Shown in pieces: positions 1-6,482 of a DNA stretch of 7,434 nucleotides. The notes under the pieces are model-generated. The model saw nothing but the letters and a program-made list of their open reading frames with translations. It did no database searches and was not told the DNA's origin. Source of the DNA: Acidimicrobiales bacterium (GTDB taxonomy: Bacteria; Actinomycetota; Acidimicrobiia; Acidimicrobiales; JANYDT01); NCBI GenBank assembly GCA_025358985.1, contig JANYHQ010000208.1:1-7434 (forward strand). The letters are read 5' to 3'. Position numbers and translations under genes: made by a program. Position 1 is the first letter of the stretch, and every line of letters starts with the position of its first letter.

Positions 1-332
1 GTCTGGCCGCCGTGGTGGTCAACCGGGTTCTGCCCGAACCGTTCACCCGAGACGACGAAGAACTCTTCGATACTATGTGTGCAGACGGTGGCGCAACGCT
101 TGCGAAGAAGCTCGGTGCGGGCGTCACTATCGGCGCAGTACAGGCCATGATCGCGTCGAACCGGCTGGCGGTGGGGTTGCGTCGTTCGCGTGAACCGCAT
201 CTGCAGGAACTGCTGGCATCGCTGGATCCGGGTGTGGCCACGGCGTTTGTTCCGGCACTCACCGAAGCCACCCCGGGGCTGGCCACCACCACGGCAGTGG
301 CCGAGTATTTGGGCGACGAGTTGGGATGGTGA
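1..332 (+). CDS. ArsA/GET3-like ATPase, C-terminal fragment (BagA/Rv3679-like), cut by the left edge
   Basis: The reading frame is open from base 3 to the TGA at 330-332, giving 109 visible residues of a longer protein whose start, Walker A and switch regions lie left of the window. The fragment begins with LAAVVVNRVLPEP. The same NRVLP motif occurs in the next gene (its residues 297-301), where a buried strand ends in the Asn that contacts adenine in ArsA/GET3 ATPases. The remainder is a helical tail rich in Ala and Leu ending in EYLGDELGW. Because it overlaps a complete ATPase of the same family by 7 nt, the pair matches the arrangement of mycobacterial Rv3679-Rv3680, two GET3-like cytosolic ATPases that form a heteromeric complex. 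Assignment as the first (BagA-like) partner rests on gene order and this one motif. The GTG at base 12 is internal and is not a real start. The family call is good; the exact orthology is less sure. Confidence 0.75.
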   Translation, partial: LAAVVVNRVLPEPFTRDDEELFDTMCADGGATLAKKLGAGVTIGAVQAMIASNRLAVGLRRSREPHLQELLASLDPGVATAFVPALTEATPGLATTTAVAEYLGDELGW

Positions 333-1501
333 CCGCCGGGCGGGCCAAGCGCACCAAGGCGGTACCCGTGGCGTCCATGGCGCAGGCGGTGGCCGGTCGT
401 GGGGTGATCATCTGCTGTGGTTCGGGTGGGGTGGGCAAAACCACCACGGCGGCGGCGTTGGCGGTGGCTGCGGTGCACCGCCAAGGTGGTCGGGTGTTGG
501 TACTCACCATCGATCCGGCCCGCCGGTTGGCAACGGCGTTGGGTATGGAGTCGGTGGGCAACGCCGAGACCCGCGTGATGCTGGGCAAGGGGATGCCAGC
601 AGGAGCCGAGTTGTGGGTGGCCATGCTCGACACGTCAGCGTCGTGGGACGACCTGGTGACCCGCCACGCTCCGGACGCCGCCACCGCCCAACGGATCTTG
701 GTGAATCCGCTGTATCGCAACATCACGCAGCGCTTCGTCCAAAGCCACGACTACATCGCACTGGAACGCCTGTACGAACTCGAGCGCAGTGGCCGCTACG
801 ACCTCATCATCATCGACACACCGCCGTCTCGTCATGCCCTCGACTTCCTTGATGCCCCGGCGCGGATGGCGGACTTCTTCTCGAGCGCATTGTTGCGCTG
901 GATCACCCTGCCGTACCGGGTGGGTGGCGAGCGGGCCGGTCGATTGGGGTATCTGGCCGCCAAACCCTTCTACCAAGTAGCCGATCGCATATTGGGATCG
1001 CAGTTCCTCAAAGACATCGCCGAGTTCTTCCTGCTGTTCCAGTCCATGTACGAGGGTTTTGTGGACCGATCCAACGCCGTAGCGGCACTGCTCCACGATG
1101 AGCGCACCACGTTCGCCGTCATCACCACCACGGAGCCGGCGCCACTGCATGAGGCCGAGTTCCTGCTGGCCGAGTTGGCCAAGCGCAAGTTGCGGCGTGG
1201 GGCGTTGGTGCTCAACCGAGTGTTGCCCGCCGAAATCGCCGACCCTGCGGCAGTAGCTCTCGCTCGTCGTATCGAGGCCCAGGGCGCTCCCAAGTCGTCG
1301 GGCACCGTGGCCCAACGACGGGTGATCGAGGCCATGGCCCGGACCCATCTGCGCTTTGCGGCGCTGGCCGAACACGAGGCCACAGCCCGCCGCCGTTTGG
1401 CTGCTGACACCGAGGTGTTGGTGGCCATCGCGGAACAACCCGGGGACATCACCGACTTGGCGTCGCTGGCCCGGTTGGGTGACATGCTGTGGCCGCGATA
1501 G
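326..1501 (+). CDS. ArsA/GET3-like ATPase (BagB/Rv3680-like)
   Basis: Predicted cytosolic P-loop ATPase of 391 residues, close to the usual length for actinobacterial members. Residues 31-40 (CGSGGVGKTT) form the Walker A loop. Residues 61-68 (TIDPARRL) match switch I. Residues 161-176 (IIIDTPPSRHALDFLD) match switch II. NRVLP at 297-301 is the adenine-contacting strand end. No membrane segment is seen; FFSSALLRW near 184-192 and FLLFQSMYEGF near 235-245 are hydrophobic helices of the kind that line the client groove in GET3 relatives. The signature lysine of the deviant Walker A (KGGxGK) is Ser33 here. The ATG at 326 overlaps the upstream stop, so translation is probably coupled; an ATG at 377 is a less likely later start. 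In M. tuberculosis the Rv3679/Rv3680 complex protects against glycerol and nitric oxide toxicity. A client protein or anion cannot be read from this sequence. The family is certain and the BagB-like role is likely. Confidence 0.88.
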   Translation: MVTAGRAKRTKAVPVASMAQAVAGRGVIICCGSGGVGKTTTAAALAVAAVHRQGGRVLVLTIDPARRLATALGMESVGNAETRVMLGKGMPAGAELWVAMLDTSASWDDLVTRHAPDAATAQRILVNPLYRNITQRFVQSHDYIALERLYELERSGRYDLIIIDTPPSRHALDFLDAPARMADFFSSALLRWITLPYRVGGERAGRLGYLAAKPFYQVADRILGSQFLKDIAEFFLLFQSMYEGFVDRSNAVAALLHDERTTFAVITTTEPAPLHEAEFLLAELAKRKLRRGALVLNRVLPAEIADPAAVALARRIEAQGAPKSSGTVAQRRVIEAMARTHLRFAALAEHEATARRRLAADTEVLVAIAEQPGDITDLASLARLGDMLWPR

Positions 1502-3048
1502 CGACACCGACGCAGGGTGCCAGTAGCGCGGGCGCCGACGAAGACCACTTGCGGCGGTTGGTGGCGTCATGGGGCATGGTGGCGGACTTCAGTTTTGCTG
1601 ATCTGCTGCTGCTGCGCTTCGTTGGCCAAGAGCAATTCACGGTAGCCGCGCACGTGCGACCCACCACCGGACAAACGCTCTACCAGCAGGACCCGGTGGG
1701 TACCGTCATCACTGCCAATGAGCGTCCATTGGTGCACGACACGTGGACCTCCGGTATGGCCCACGAAGCCAACGTACAGGGCCTACATACAAGTGAACCA
1801 ATACGTGCACGCACTATTCCGGTGCGGCTGGACGGACGCTTGCTGGCCGTCATCTTGTGTGAGGAAGCACTCAACACGGTGCGCCGTCCCGGTCGTTTGG
1901 AGCGGACATATCTCCAGATCTCAGAGCGTTTGGCGGAGATGATTGCCAATGGCGTGTTTCCGTTTTCAGACGACGCCGACCAAACCGAGATGCCGCGCGT
2001 GGGCGACGGCGTGCTGGTGATCGATGCGCAGCGTCGCGTTACGTACGCATCGCCCAACGCCACATCGGCCCTCAACCGTTTCGGGGTACGAGTGAACACC
2101 GAAGGTCGTACGCTCGCCGAACTGGGCATCGACCCCAGCCTGGTGGCCAATGCGTGGACCACGGCCCAACCCACCACCAGAGAGACGGAACGCCCTCTGC
2201 TCCGTCCTGCGGGCAAGGGATTGGGAGTACAGCAGGTGGTAGCGCCAACTGCGTCGGCCGAGTCCGGTGGGGCAGTGGTGATTCAACTGCGGTGCATCCC
2301 AATGCTCACCGGCCCCACCGAGGTAACCGGGGCGGTGGTGCTGGTGCGTGATGTGACCGATCTGCGTCGCCGCGATCGCCTGTTGCGCTCCAAAGACGCC
2401 ACCATCCGCGAGGTGCATCACCGCGTGAAGAACAACCTGCAAACCATCAGCGCCCTGTTGCGATTGCAGGGTCGGAGATTGAATTCGCCAGAAGCCAAGC
2501 AGGCCATTGACGACTCCGTGCGCCGCATCCGCTCCATGGCGCTGGTCCATGAGACGTTGGCGCGCGATACGCGTGAGTCGGCACCGTTTGATGAAATCAT
2601 CCGCCCCCTCGTTCGTATGGTGGAGGAGGGACTACAGCCAACCGAGCGGCCTGTGCGCTTCATCGTCACCGGAGTCATCGGCGACCTCGCAGCAGAAATC
2701 GCCACTCCGCTGGCTGTGGTGCTGGTGGAGTTGCTGCAAAACGCCATGGAGCACGGCTTTGCCCACGGCCAGGGGGAAGGTCAGGGTGAAGGCGGGGGCG
2801 GGCGGGTGGACATCGAGCTCGAACATCGCGTTGGTGAATTGCGGGTGGTTGTCCGTGATGATGGGGTGGGCTTCCCCCAGGGATTCTCGCTGGCCAACAC
2901 CGCCAGCCTTGGTCTCACTATTGTACGTACACTTATCACCTCGGAACTGGGCGGGGTCATCGCCACCCGTAACAACCCCAGTCCCGGCCATGGTGCGGTG
3001 GTGGAGTTGCGAGTGCCCACATCGGTGGAGCCCCGCATAGGCCGTTGA
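1489..3048 (+). CDS. pdtaS: PdtaS-like cytosolic sensor histidine kinase (GAF-PAS-HisKA_2-HATPase)
   Basis: Soluble two-component kinase of 519 residues with no membrane helix. Domain order: a GAF-like sensor at about 15-155 (DHLRRLVASW, then ADFSFADLLL), a PAS domain at about 170-292 (RVGDGVLVID, then RDVTDLRRRD), a HisKA_2 dimerisation/phosphoacceptor helix at 303-330 with REVHHRVKNNLQ (His310/His311, the second being the likely phosphoacceptor), and a HATPase domain with N box ELLQNAMEHG (Asn418), DDGVG at 457-461 and SLGLTIVR at 473-480. The start is GTG at 1489, overlapping the upstream gene by 13 nt. The next in-frame ATG (Met30) would delete the conserved DHL..L..SW segment, so GTG is preferred. 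In mycobacteria PdtaS phosphorylates PdtaR, an ANTAR-domain RNA-binding antiterminator; no such gene is in this window. The two GAF cysteines tied to NO/copper sensing in M. tuberculosis are Val52 and Val56 here. A Gly-rich insert lies at residues 427-438. Confidence 0.93.
   Translation: MAAIATPTQGASSAGADEDHLRRLVASWGMVADFSFADLLLLRFVGQEQFTVAAHVRPTTGQTLYQQDPVGTVITANERPLVHDTWTSGMAHEANVQGLHTSEPIRARTIPVRLDGRLLAVILCEEALNTVRRPGRLERTYLQISERLAEMIANGVFPFSDDADQTEMPRVGDGVLVIDAQRRVTYASPNATSALNRFGVRVNTEGRTLAELGIDPSLVANAWTTAQPTTRETERPLLRPAGKGLGVQQVVAPTASAESGGAVVIQLRCIPMLTGPTEVTGAVVLVRDVTDLRRRDRLLRSKDATIREVHHRVKNNLQTISALLRLQGRRLNSPEAKQAIDDSVRRIRSMALVHETLARDTRESAPFDEIIRPLVRMVEEGLQPTERPVRFIVTGVIGDLAAEIATPLAVVLVELLQNAMEHGFAHGQGEGQGEGGGGRVDIELEHRVGELRVVVRDDGVGFPQGFSLANTASLGLTIVRTLITSELGGVIATRNNPSPGHGAVVELRVPTSVEPRIGR
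2767..2790 (+). repeat. Imperfect 12-nt tandem duplication inside pdtaS
   Basis: Two adjacent 12-nt units, GGCCAGGGGGAA and GGTCAGGGTGAA, agree at 10 of 12 positions and both encode GQGE (residues 427-434). They are followed directly by four Gly codons. The repeat falls in the kinase ATP-binding domain just after the N box, where the neighbouring sequence is otherwise conserved. Both differences are in third codon positions, so the duplication has been kept in frame and is probably not a sequencing artefact. Confidence 0.7.
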
Positions 3049-3066
3049 CCAATTAGCTTGCCCACC

Positions 3067-3747
3067 ATGATCATTGCGGCGCACCGAGGAGCATCTAAAG
3101 CGGAACGAGAGAACACGGTGGCGGCGTTCCAGCGGGCCCGGGCCATGGGGGCGGACATGGTGGAACTCGATGTACGCCGCTGTGCTGATGGTGCGCTCAT
3201 CGTGCACCATGATGCGTCGATTGCCGGCCTGGGACCTATCGTTGCGATGAACCGTGATGCGCTTCCATCGTACGTACCAGACCTCAGCGTGGCCCTCGAT
3301 GCCTGTGTCGGTATGGACGTCAATGTGGAAATCAAGAGCGATCTGGACGAGCTGGACTATGACGTCGATCAGTGGCTGGCCCGGAAGGCGGCGGAGCTGC
3401 TGCTATCGCGATCGGATGCGCACCGCATGCTGGTTTCGTCGTTCGACTTCGACACCATTGCGGTGGTGCGATCGGTGGCACCTTTGTTGCGTACCGGGTT
3501 CTTGTGTACCCGCCCGCAGCCCGACGCCGCCACGTTGATTTCTCGGGTGGCCGAAGCTGGACACGAGGCCCTCCACCCGCTGCATTTGGCCGTGAATCGT
3601 GCGCTGGTGGAGGCGGCCCACGCCGCAGGTTTGCGGGTCAACACGTGGACTGTGGACGACCCAGACCGCATTCGCGAGTTGGCGTCGTGGGGCGTGGACG
3701 CAGTGATCACCAATGTGCCTGACGTGGCTCGCGCCGCACTGGGCTGA
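3067..3747 (+). CDS. Glycerophosphodiester phosphodiesterase (GDPD family, cytosolic)
   Basis: TIM-barrel enzyme expected to hydrolyse glycerophosphodiesters to glycerol-3-phosphate and an alcohol. From the ATG at 3067 it has 226 residues, on the short side for the family. Visible motifs: HRGAS at 6-10 (catalytic His6-Arg7), EN at 15-16, VELDVR at 32-37 (metal ligands Glu33 and Asp35), the second catalytic His in VHHD at 46-49, VEIK at 87-90, VNTWTVDD near 191-198 and the closing GVDAVITNVPD. No signal peptide or membrane segment is seen, so it should act on cytosolic substrates from phospholipid turnover. A TTG at 3058 adds three residues in frame; neither start has a clear Shine-Dalgarno sequence, and ATG is chosen because it gives the compact MIIAAHRG opening. 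It lies 18 nt after pdtaS and is probably cotranscribed with it. The motif usually written PENT reads REN here. The exact substrate is unknown. Confidence 0.9.
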   Translation: MIIAAHRGASKAERENTVAAFQRARAMGADMVELDVRRCADGALIVHHDASIAGLGPIVAMNRDALPSYVPDLSVALDACVGMDVNVEIKSDLDELDYDVDQWLARKAAELLLSRSDAHRMLVSSFDFDTIAVVRSVAPLLRTGFLCTRPQPDAATLISRVAEAGHEALHPLHLAVNRALVEAAHAAGLRVNTWTVDDPDRIRELASWGVDAVITNVPDVARAALG

Positions 3748-3817
3748 GGTCCGCGAACCGCTCGAACTCGCGCCCGGCGGAAATGTAAGGCCTCGGGCAC
3801 CGCGATGAGGGTTAGCG
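3748..3817. other. 70-nt gap between the phosphodiesterase and the ABC operon
   Basis: This is the only sizeable noncoding gap on the plus strand. It could hold the promoter of the exporter operon, but I see no convincing -35/-10 pair. It contains a weak 5-bp inverted repeat (CGCGA 3752-3756 and TCGCG 3768-3772, 11-nt loop) and a possible GCGG/CCGC pairing (3777-3780 with 3800-3803). Neither has a T-run, so no intrinsic terminator is supported. At its right end is a good Shine-Dalgarno sequence. Confidence 0.4.
3807..3811 (+). promoter_or_regulatory. Shine-Dalgarno sequence deciding a TTG start
   Basis: GAGGG at 3807-3811 lies 6 nt before the TTG at 3818, which is good spacing for ribosome binding. 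The alternative in-frame ATG at 3827 would sit 15 nt away. This favours the TTG as the start of the ABC ATPase. Confidence 0.55.
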
Positions 3818-4831
3818 TTGCCGTCGATGATCGAGGTCGAAGGATTAGCACGGCATTTTCGGGTGTCGCATCGCGACGCCGGGCTGGGCTCGTCGTTGAA
3901 GGCACTGCTGCATCGCCGCTATGAGTTGGTACGGGCAGTGGATGACGTGTCGTTTCGCATTGATGATGGCGAAGTGGTCGGCTTCTTGGGACCCAATGGT
4001 GCGGGCAAAACCACCACCTTGAAATGTCTCGCTGGCCTGCTGTACCCAACCCATGGCACCGTTCGTGTCCTCGGTTTCACGCCCAATGAACGCCGCGCTG
4101 AGTTCTTGTCTCGCATCACGTTCGTGATGGGCCAACGAAATCAGCTGTTCTGGGATCTACCCACCATCGAGTCGCTGCGCGTCAACCAGGCCATCTATCG
4201 AATCGGCGATACGCAGTTCAAGGAGAGTCTCGACGAATTGGTTGACCTCTTGGGGTTGGAGCCGTTGCTCACCAAACAGGTACGCATGCTGAGCCTTGGT
4301 GAACGGATGCGCTGTGAGTTGGCGGCAGGACTGCTGCATCGACCCGATGTGTTGTTCCTTGACGAACCAACACTGGGCCTCGATGTGCGCGGCCAGGGCG
4401 CTGTGCGCAGCTTCATTGCCGAGTACAACCAGCGCCACGGCGCCACGGTGCTGCTCACCAGTCACTACATGGCTGATGTCACCAGTCTCGCCAAACGTGT
4501 GGTGCTCATCGACCACGGTGTATTGCGTTATGACGGTGACCTGGCTGACTTGGTTGAGCAGGCGGCTCCGTTCCGCTTGGTGACGGTGACGTTGTCAGAC
4601 CCGGTGGAGTCAGGCGTGTTTGCTGGCTACGGCGAAGTGATCGAGTCCGATGGCACCCACGCCGTGATGCGGGTGCCGCGCGCAGCCACCCGCGATGTTG
4701 CCAGTCGGTTGCTGGCGGAATTGCCGGTGGTGGATGTGTCCATCGAGGAACCCTCAATCGAGGACACCATGCGAACCGTGTTCGATCAACGCGCCACGGA
4801 TGCAGTGTCAGTGGATGCCGCCCGTGAGTGA
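3818..4831 (+). CDS. ABC-2 type exporter ATP-binding protein (COG4586-like)
   Basis: Nucleotide-binding subunit of 337 residues. Motifs in order: Walker A GPNGAGKTT at 58-66, Q-loop region VMGQRNQLFWDLP at 103-115, signature LSLGERMRCELAAGLLH at 158-174, Walker B VLFLDEP at 178-184 (catalytic Glu183), D-loop GLDV at 187-190 and the switch His216 in LTSHYM. The LSLGE signature in place of LSGGQ and the FWDLP and TSHYM segments are typical of the uncharacterised COG4586 ATPases. Residues from about 245 form a C-terminal accessory domain ending in SIEDTMRTVF, common in ABC-2 ATPases. The TTG start is supported by the GAGGG just upstream; the ATG at 3827 would remove three residues and is a fair alternative. 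It should power the two permeases encoded next, the first of which overlaps it by 8 nt. The transported substrate is unknown. Confidence 0.93.
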   Translation: MPSMIEVEGLARHFRVSHRDAGLGSSLKALLHRRYELVRAVDDVSFRIDDGEVVGFLGPNGAGKTTTLKCLAGLLYPTHGTVRVLGFTPNERRAEFLSRITFVMGQRNQLFWDLPTIESLRVNQAIYRIGDTQFKESLDELVDLLGLEPLLTKQVRMLSLGERMRCELAAGLLHRPDVLFLDEPTLGLDVRGQGAVRSFIAEYNQRHGATVLLTSHYMADVTSLAKRVVLIDHGVLRYDGDLADLVEQAAPFRLVTVTLSDPVESGVFAGYGEVIESDGTHAVMRVPRAATRDVASRLLAELPVVDVSIEEPSIEDTMRTVFDQRATDAVSVDAARE

Positions 4832-5624
4832 GCGGATCGTCATTTGGCGGAGCCTCATGCGCGTTGGCTTCGGGCAGGCACTGGCGTATCGAGGCCAGGT
4901 GGCCATCTTCTTGCTCACCGCCCTGTTTCCTCTGGTGATGATGACCGTATGGCTGTCGGTGGTGGAGGAGGTGGGACCTACCGCCGGGTGGGATCGCCAG
5001 GGTTTCATCTCGTATTACGCAGTTGGTGCGGTGGTGTTTCAACTCACCACCTCATCCATTGCCTGGCGTTGGGACGACCTTGTGCGTACCGGCGAACTTT
5101 CGTCGTTGTTGTTGCGGCCGGTGTCGCCACTTACCCAACAAGTGGGTTTGGAGGTGGGCCAACGGGTACTGAGCGCAGCTCTGCTGGTGCCGGTGTTGGT
5201 AGTGGCCACCATTGCACTACCGGACCTCAGCGTCAGCGGCTCGGTGATGAATCTCATTCTCGGTGTGGTGGCGCTTGGCGGTGGCTACGCCCTCACTACC
5301 GCCATGGCACTCACCTTTGCCATGGTGGCCTTTTGGTCAACGCAATCAGGAAACCTCTACGCCCTGTGGTGGGGTGCGGGTGCGTTCTTGGCCGGATGGA
5401 TTGCGCCTGTGAGTGTGTTGCCACCGGGCCTGCGTAGGGCTGCGGCCATTCTTCCGTTTCGTTCCACTGTCGGATTGCCTATCGAGTTGATTCTGGGCCG
5501 TTTGGACACCGCTCAGATCGTGGTGGGGATGGCCACGTTGGCAGGATGGCTGGCGGCCTTCACGGTAGCGGTGCGGGTGCTCTGGAGTCGAGGTATCAAG
5601 CGGCACCAAGCGGTGGGCGGATGA
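4824..5624 (+). CDS. ABC-2 type permease, first subunit (PF06182/COG4587-COG3694 type)
   Basis: Integral membrane subunit of 266 residues. Six hydrophobic segments can be drawn at about 26-48, 61-80, 113-133, 140-170, 178-198 and 230-253. Between the second and third lies VRTGELSSLLLRPVSP (87-102), the cytosolic motif characteristic of this permease family and shared with the next gene. The GTG at 4824 overlaps the ATPase stop as GTGAGTGA (8 nt). An in-frame ATG at 4815 would add three residues (MPP) and cannot be excluded. Any frame further upstream lies inside the ATPase gene and reads as low-quality sequence, so it is not real. It probably pairs with the following, different permease to form a heterodimeric pore driven by the upstream ATPase, most likely an exporter. 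Substrate unknown. Confidence 0.9.
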   Translation: MSERIVIWRSLMRVGFGQALAYRGQVAIFLLTALFPLVMMTVWLSVVEEVGPTAGWDRQGFISYYAVGAVVFQLTTSSIAWRWDDLVRTGELSSLLLRPVSPLTQQVGLEVGQRVLSAALLVPVLVVATIALPDLSVSGSVMNLILGVVALGGGYALTTAMALTFAMVAFWSTQSGNLYALWWGAGAFLAGWIAPVSVLPPGLRRAAAILPFRSTVGLPIELILGRLDTAQIVVGMATLAGWLAAFTVAVRVLWSRGIKRHQAVGG

Positions 5625-6430
5625 CGGTTCAGATACGTTCGCGATGGCGTTACCGACGGTTGCTTGCCATCTTCTGGCGCAACACGCTGGCCACCGAGAT
5701 GGAGTATCGAGTCAACTTCTGGTCCAACTTGGTGCTGAGCACGTTCTGGTTGGGCTGGGCCGCCTTGGGCATCCGAGTTTACTTTCGTTTCACGACAAGC
5801 GTGCGGGGTTGGACCTACGCCGAAATGTTGATCGTGGTCGGCTTGTTCTTCGCGCTCAACGGTGTTCGTCAAGCATTGATCACCCCCAACCTGGCCCGAA
5901 TGACGGAATATGTTCGTGATGGAACGCTGGATTTCTTGTTGACGAAGCCGGTCAACAGCCAATTCATGGTGAGTTTTCGCCATATTGGGGTATTCAATTG
6001 GCTGGATCCGGTGCTGGGGTTGATCTTGGCCTTCACCGGATTGATTGCCACTGATCAACCGGTCACAGTTGGTTCAATTGCACTGTTCTTGGGCGCATTC
6101 TTGTGTGCCATCGTCATTCTCTATGCCGTTTCCCTGGCAATGATGAGCCTCTCATTACGTTCGGTGAGCTCTGAAGGTGTGGACGACCTGCTCCAGGGGT
6201 TGGTGGAAACGTCACGCCTACCGGTGCAGATCTACCGGGGTGCTCTGCGTACCGTGTTCTCGGTGGTGCTGCCAGTGGCACTGTTCACCACGGTGCCCAC
6301 CCAGGTGGCGTTGGGTCAGCGAGGGGCGGCGTGGGTGGCACTGGCGGCGGGGGTGGCCATTGTTGCCAATGTGGTGGCATCGGCGCTGTGGCGAGTTGCG
6401 TTGCGTGGCTATACCGGGGCCAGCGGGTGA
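5621..6430 (+). CDS. ABC-2 type permease, second subunit (PF06182/COG4587-COG3694 type)
   Basis: Integral membrane protein of 269 residues with a basic cytosolic N-terminus (IRSRWRYRR) and about six hydrophobic segments near 33-56, 65-85, 125-145, 148-175, 208-226 and 238-258. The family motif VRDGTLDFLLTKPV is at 98-111, matching VRTGELSSLLLRPV of the first permease; outside it the two proteins differ, so this is an old heterodimer rather than a recent duplication. The start is the ATG at 5621, which overlaps the previous stop as ATGA, a standard translational-coupling junction. The frame is open 75 nt further upstream, but that part lies inside the first permease gene and carries no recognisable family sequence. 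This is the last gene of the exporter operon; transcription probably ends in the inverted repeat that follows. Confidence 0.91.
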   Translation: MTVQIRSRWRYRRLLAIFWRNTLATEMEYRVNFWSNLVLSTFWLGWAALGIRVYFRFTTSVRGWTYAEMLIVVGLFFALNGVRQALITPNLARMTEYVRDGTLDFLLTKPVNSQFMVSFRHIGVFNWLDPVLGLILAFTGLIATDQPVTVGSIALFLGAFLCAIVILYAVSLAMMSLSLRSVSSEGVDDLLQGLVETSRLPVQIYRGALRTVFSVVLPVALFTTVPTQVALGQRGAAWVALAAGVAIVANVVASALWRVALRGYTGASG

Positions 6431-6445
6431 CACCTGGGGGTCGAC

Positions 6446-6482
6446 AGGGTAAGAAGTCCCGCTCAGCGAGTACTTCTACCCT
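6446..6482. terminator. Long inverted repeat between convergent genes, candidate bidirectional terminator
   Basis: AGGGT (6446-6450) plus AGAAGT (6452-6457) pair with ACTTCT (6472-6477) plus ACCCT (6478-6482), giving 11 base pairs with A6451 as a single bulge. The 14-nt loop contains a smaller CGC/GCG palindrome (6460-6462 with 6466-6468). It begins 15 nt after the stop of the second permease and covers the stop codon (6463-6465) and last codons of the opposing lipid kinase. No T-run follows on either strand, so it is not a classical intrinsic terminator. Its position favours a role in ending or stabilising both transcripts. Confidence 0.5.

Noticed and set aside
190..852. 220-residue plus-strand frame crossing the two ATPase genes
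   Set aside because: It spans the junction of two clear genes in another frame, and its Arg/Gly/His/Pro-rich product has no domain.
635..1570. 311-residue open frame on the minus strand opposite the second ATPase
   Set aside because: It is fully antisense to a gene with intact motifs. Its product is rich in Gln, Gly and Arg with no recognisable domain, as expected from GC-biased third positions.
1489..3048. A cognate pdtaR response regulator beside the kinase
   Set aside because: All neighbouring genes are assigned to other families and no receiver or ANTAR domain is encoded in the window. The partner must lie elsewhere.
3748..3817. Possible ANTAR-target RNA (paired hairpins) or riboswitch in the gap before the exporter operon
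   Set aside because: Only 3-5 bp stems can be drawn, without the paired hexaloops expected of ANTAR targets and without any known aptamer core.
433..4017. Identical 15-nt stretch GGGCAAAACCACCAC at 433-447 and 4003-4017
   Set aside because: Both copies encode the GKTTT of Walker A loops in unrelated ATPases, so this is shared codon choice on a conserved motif rather than a repeat element.
5513..6058. 181-residue minus-strand frame opposite the permease junction
   Set aside because: It is antisense to two permeases with clear family motifs and its product is rich in Gln, His and Pro with no hydrophobic core.
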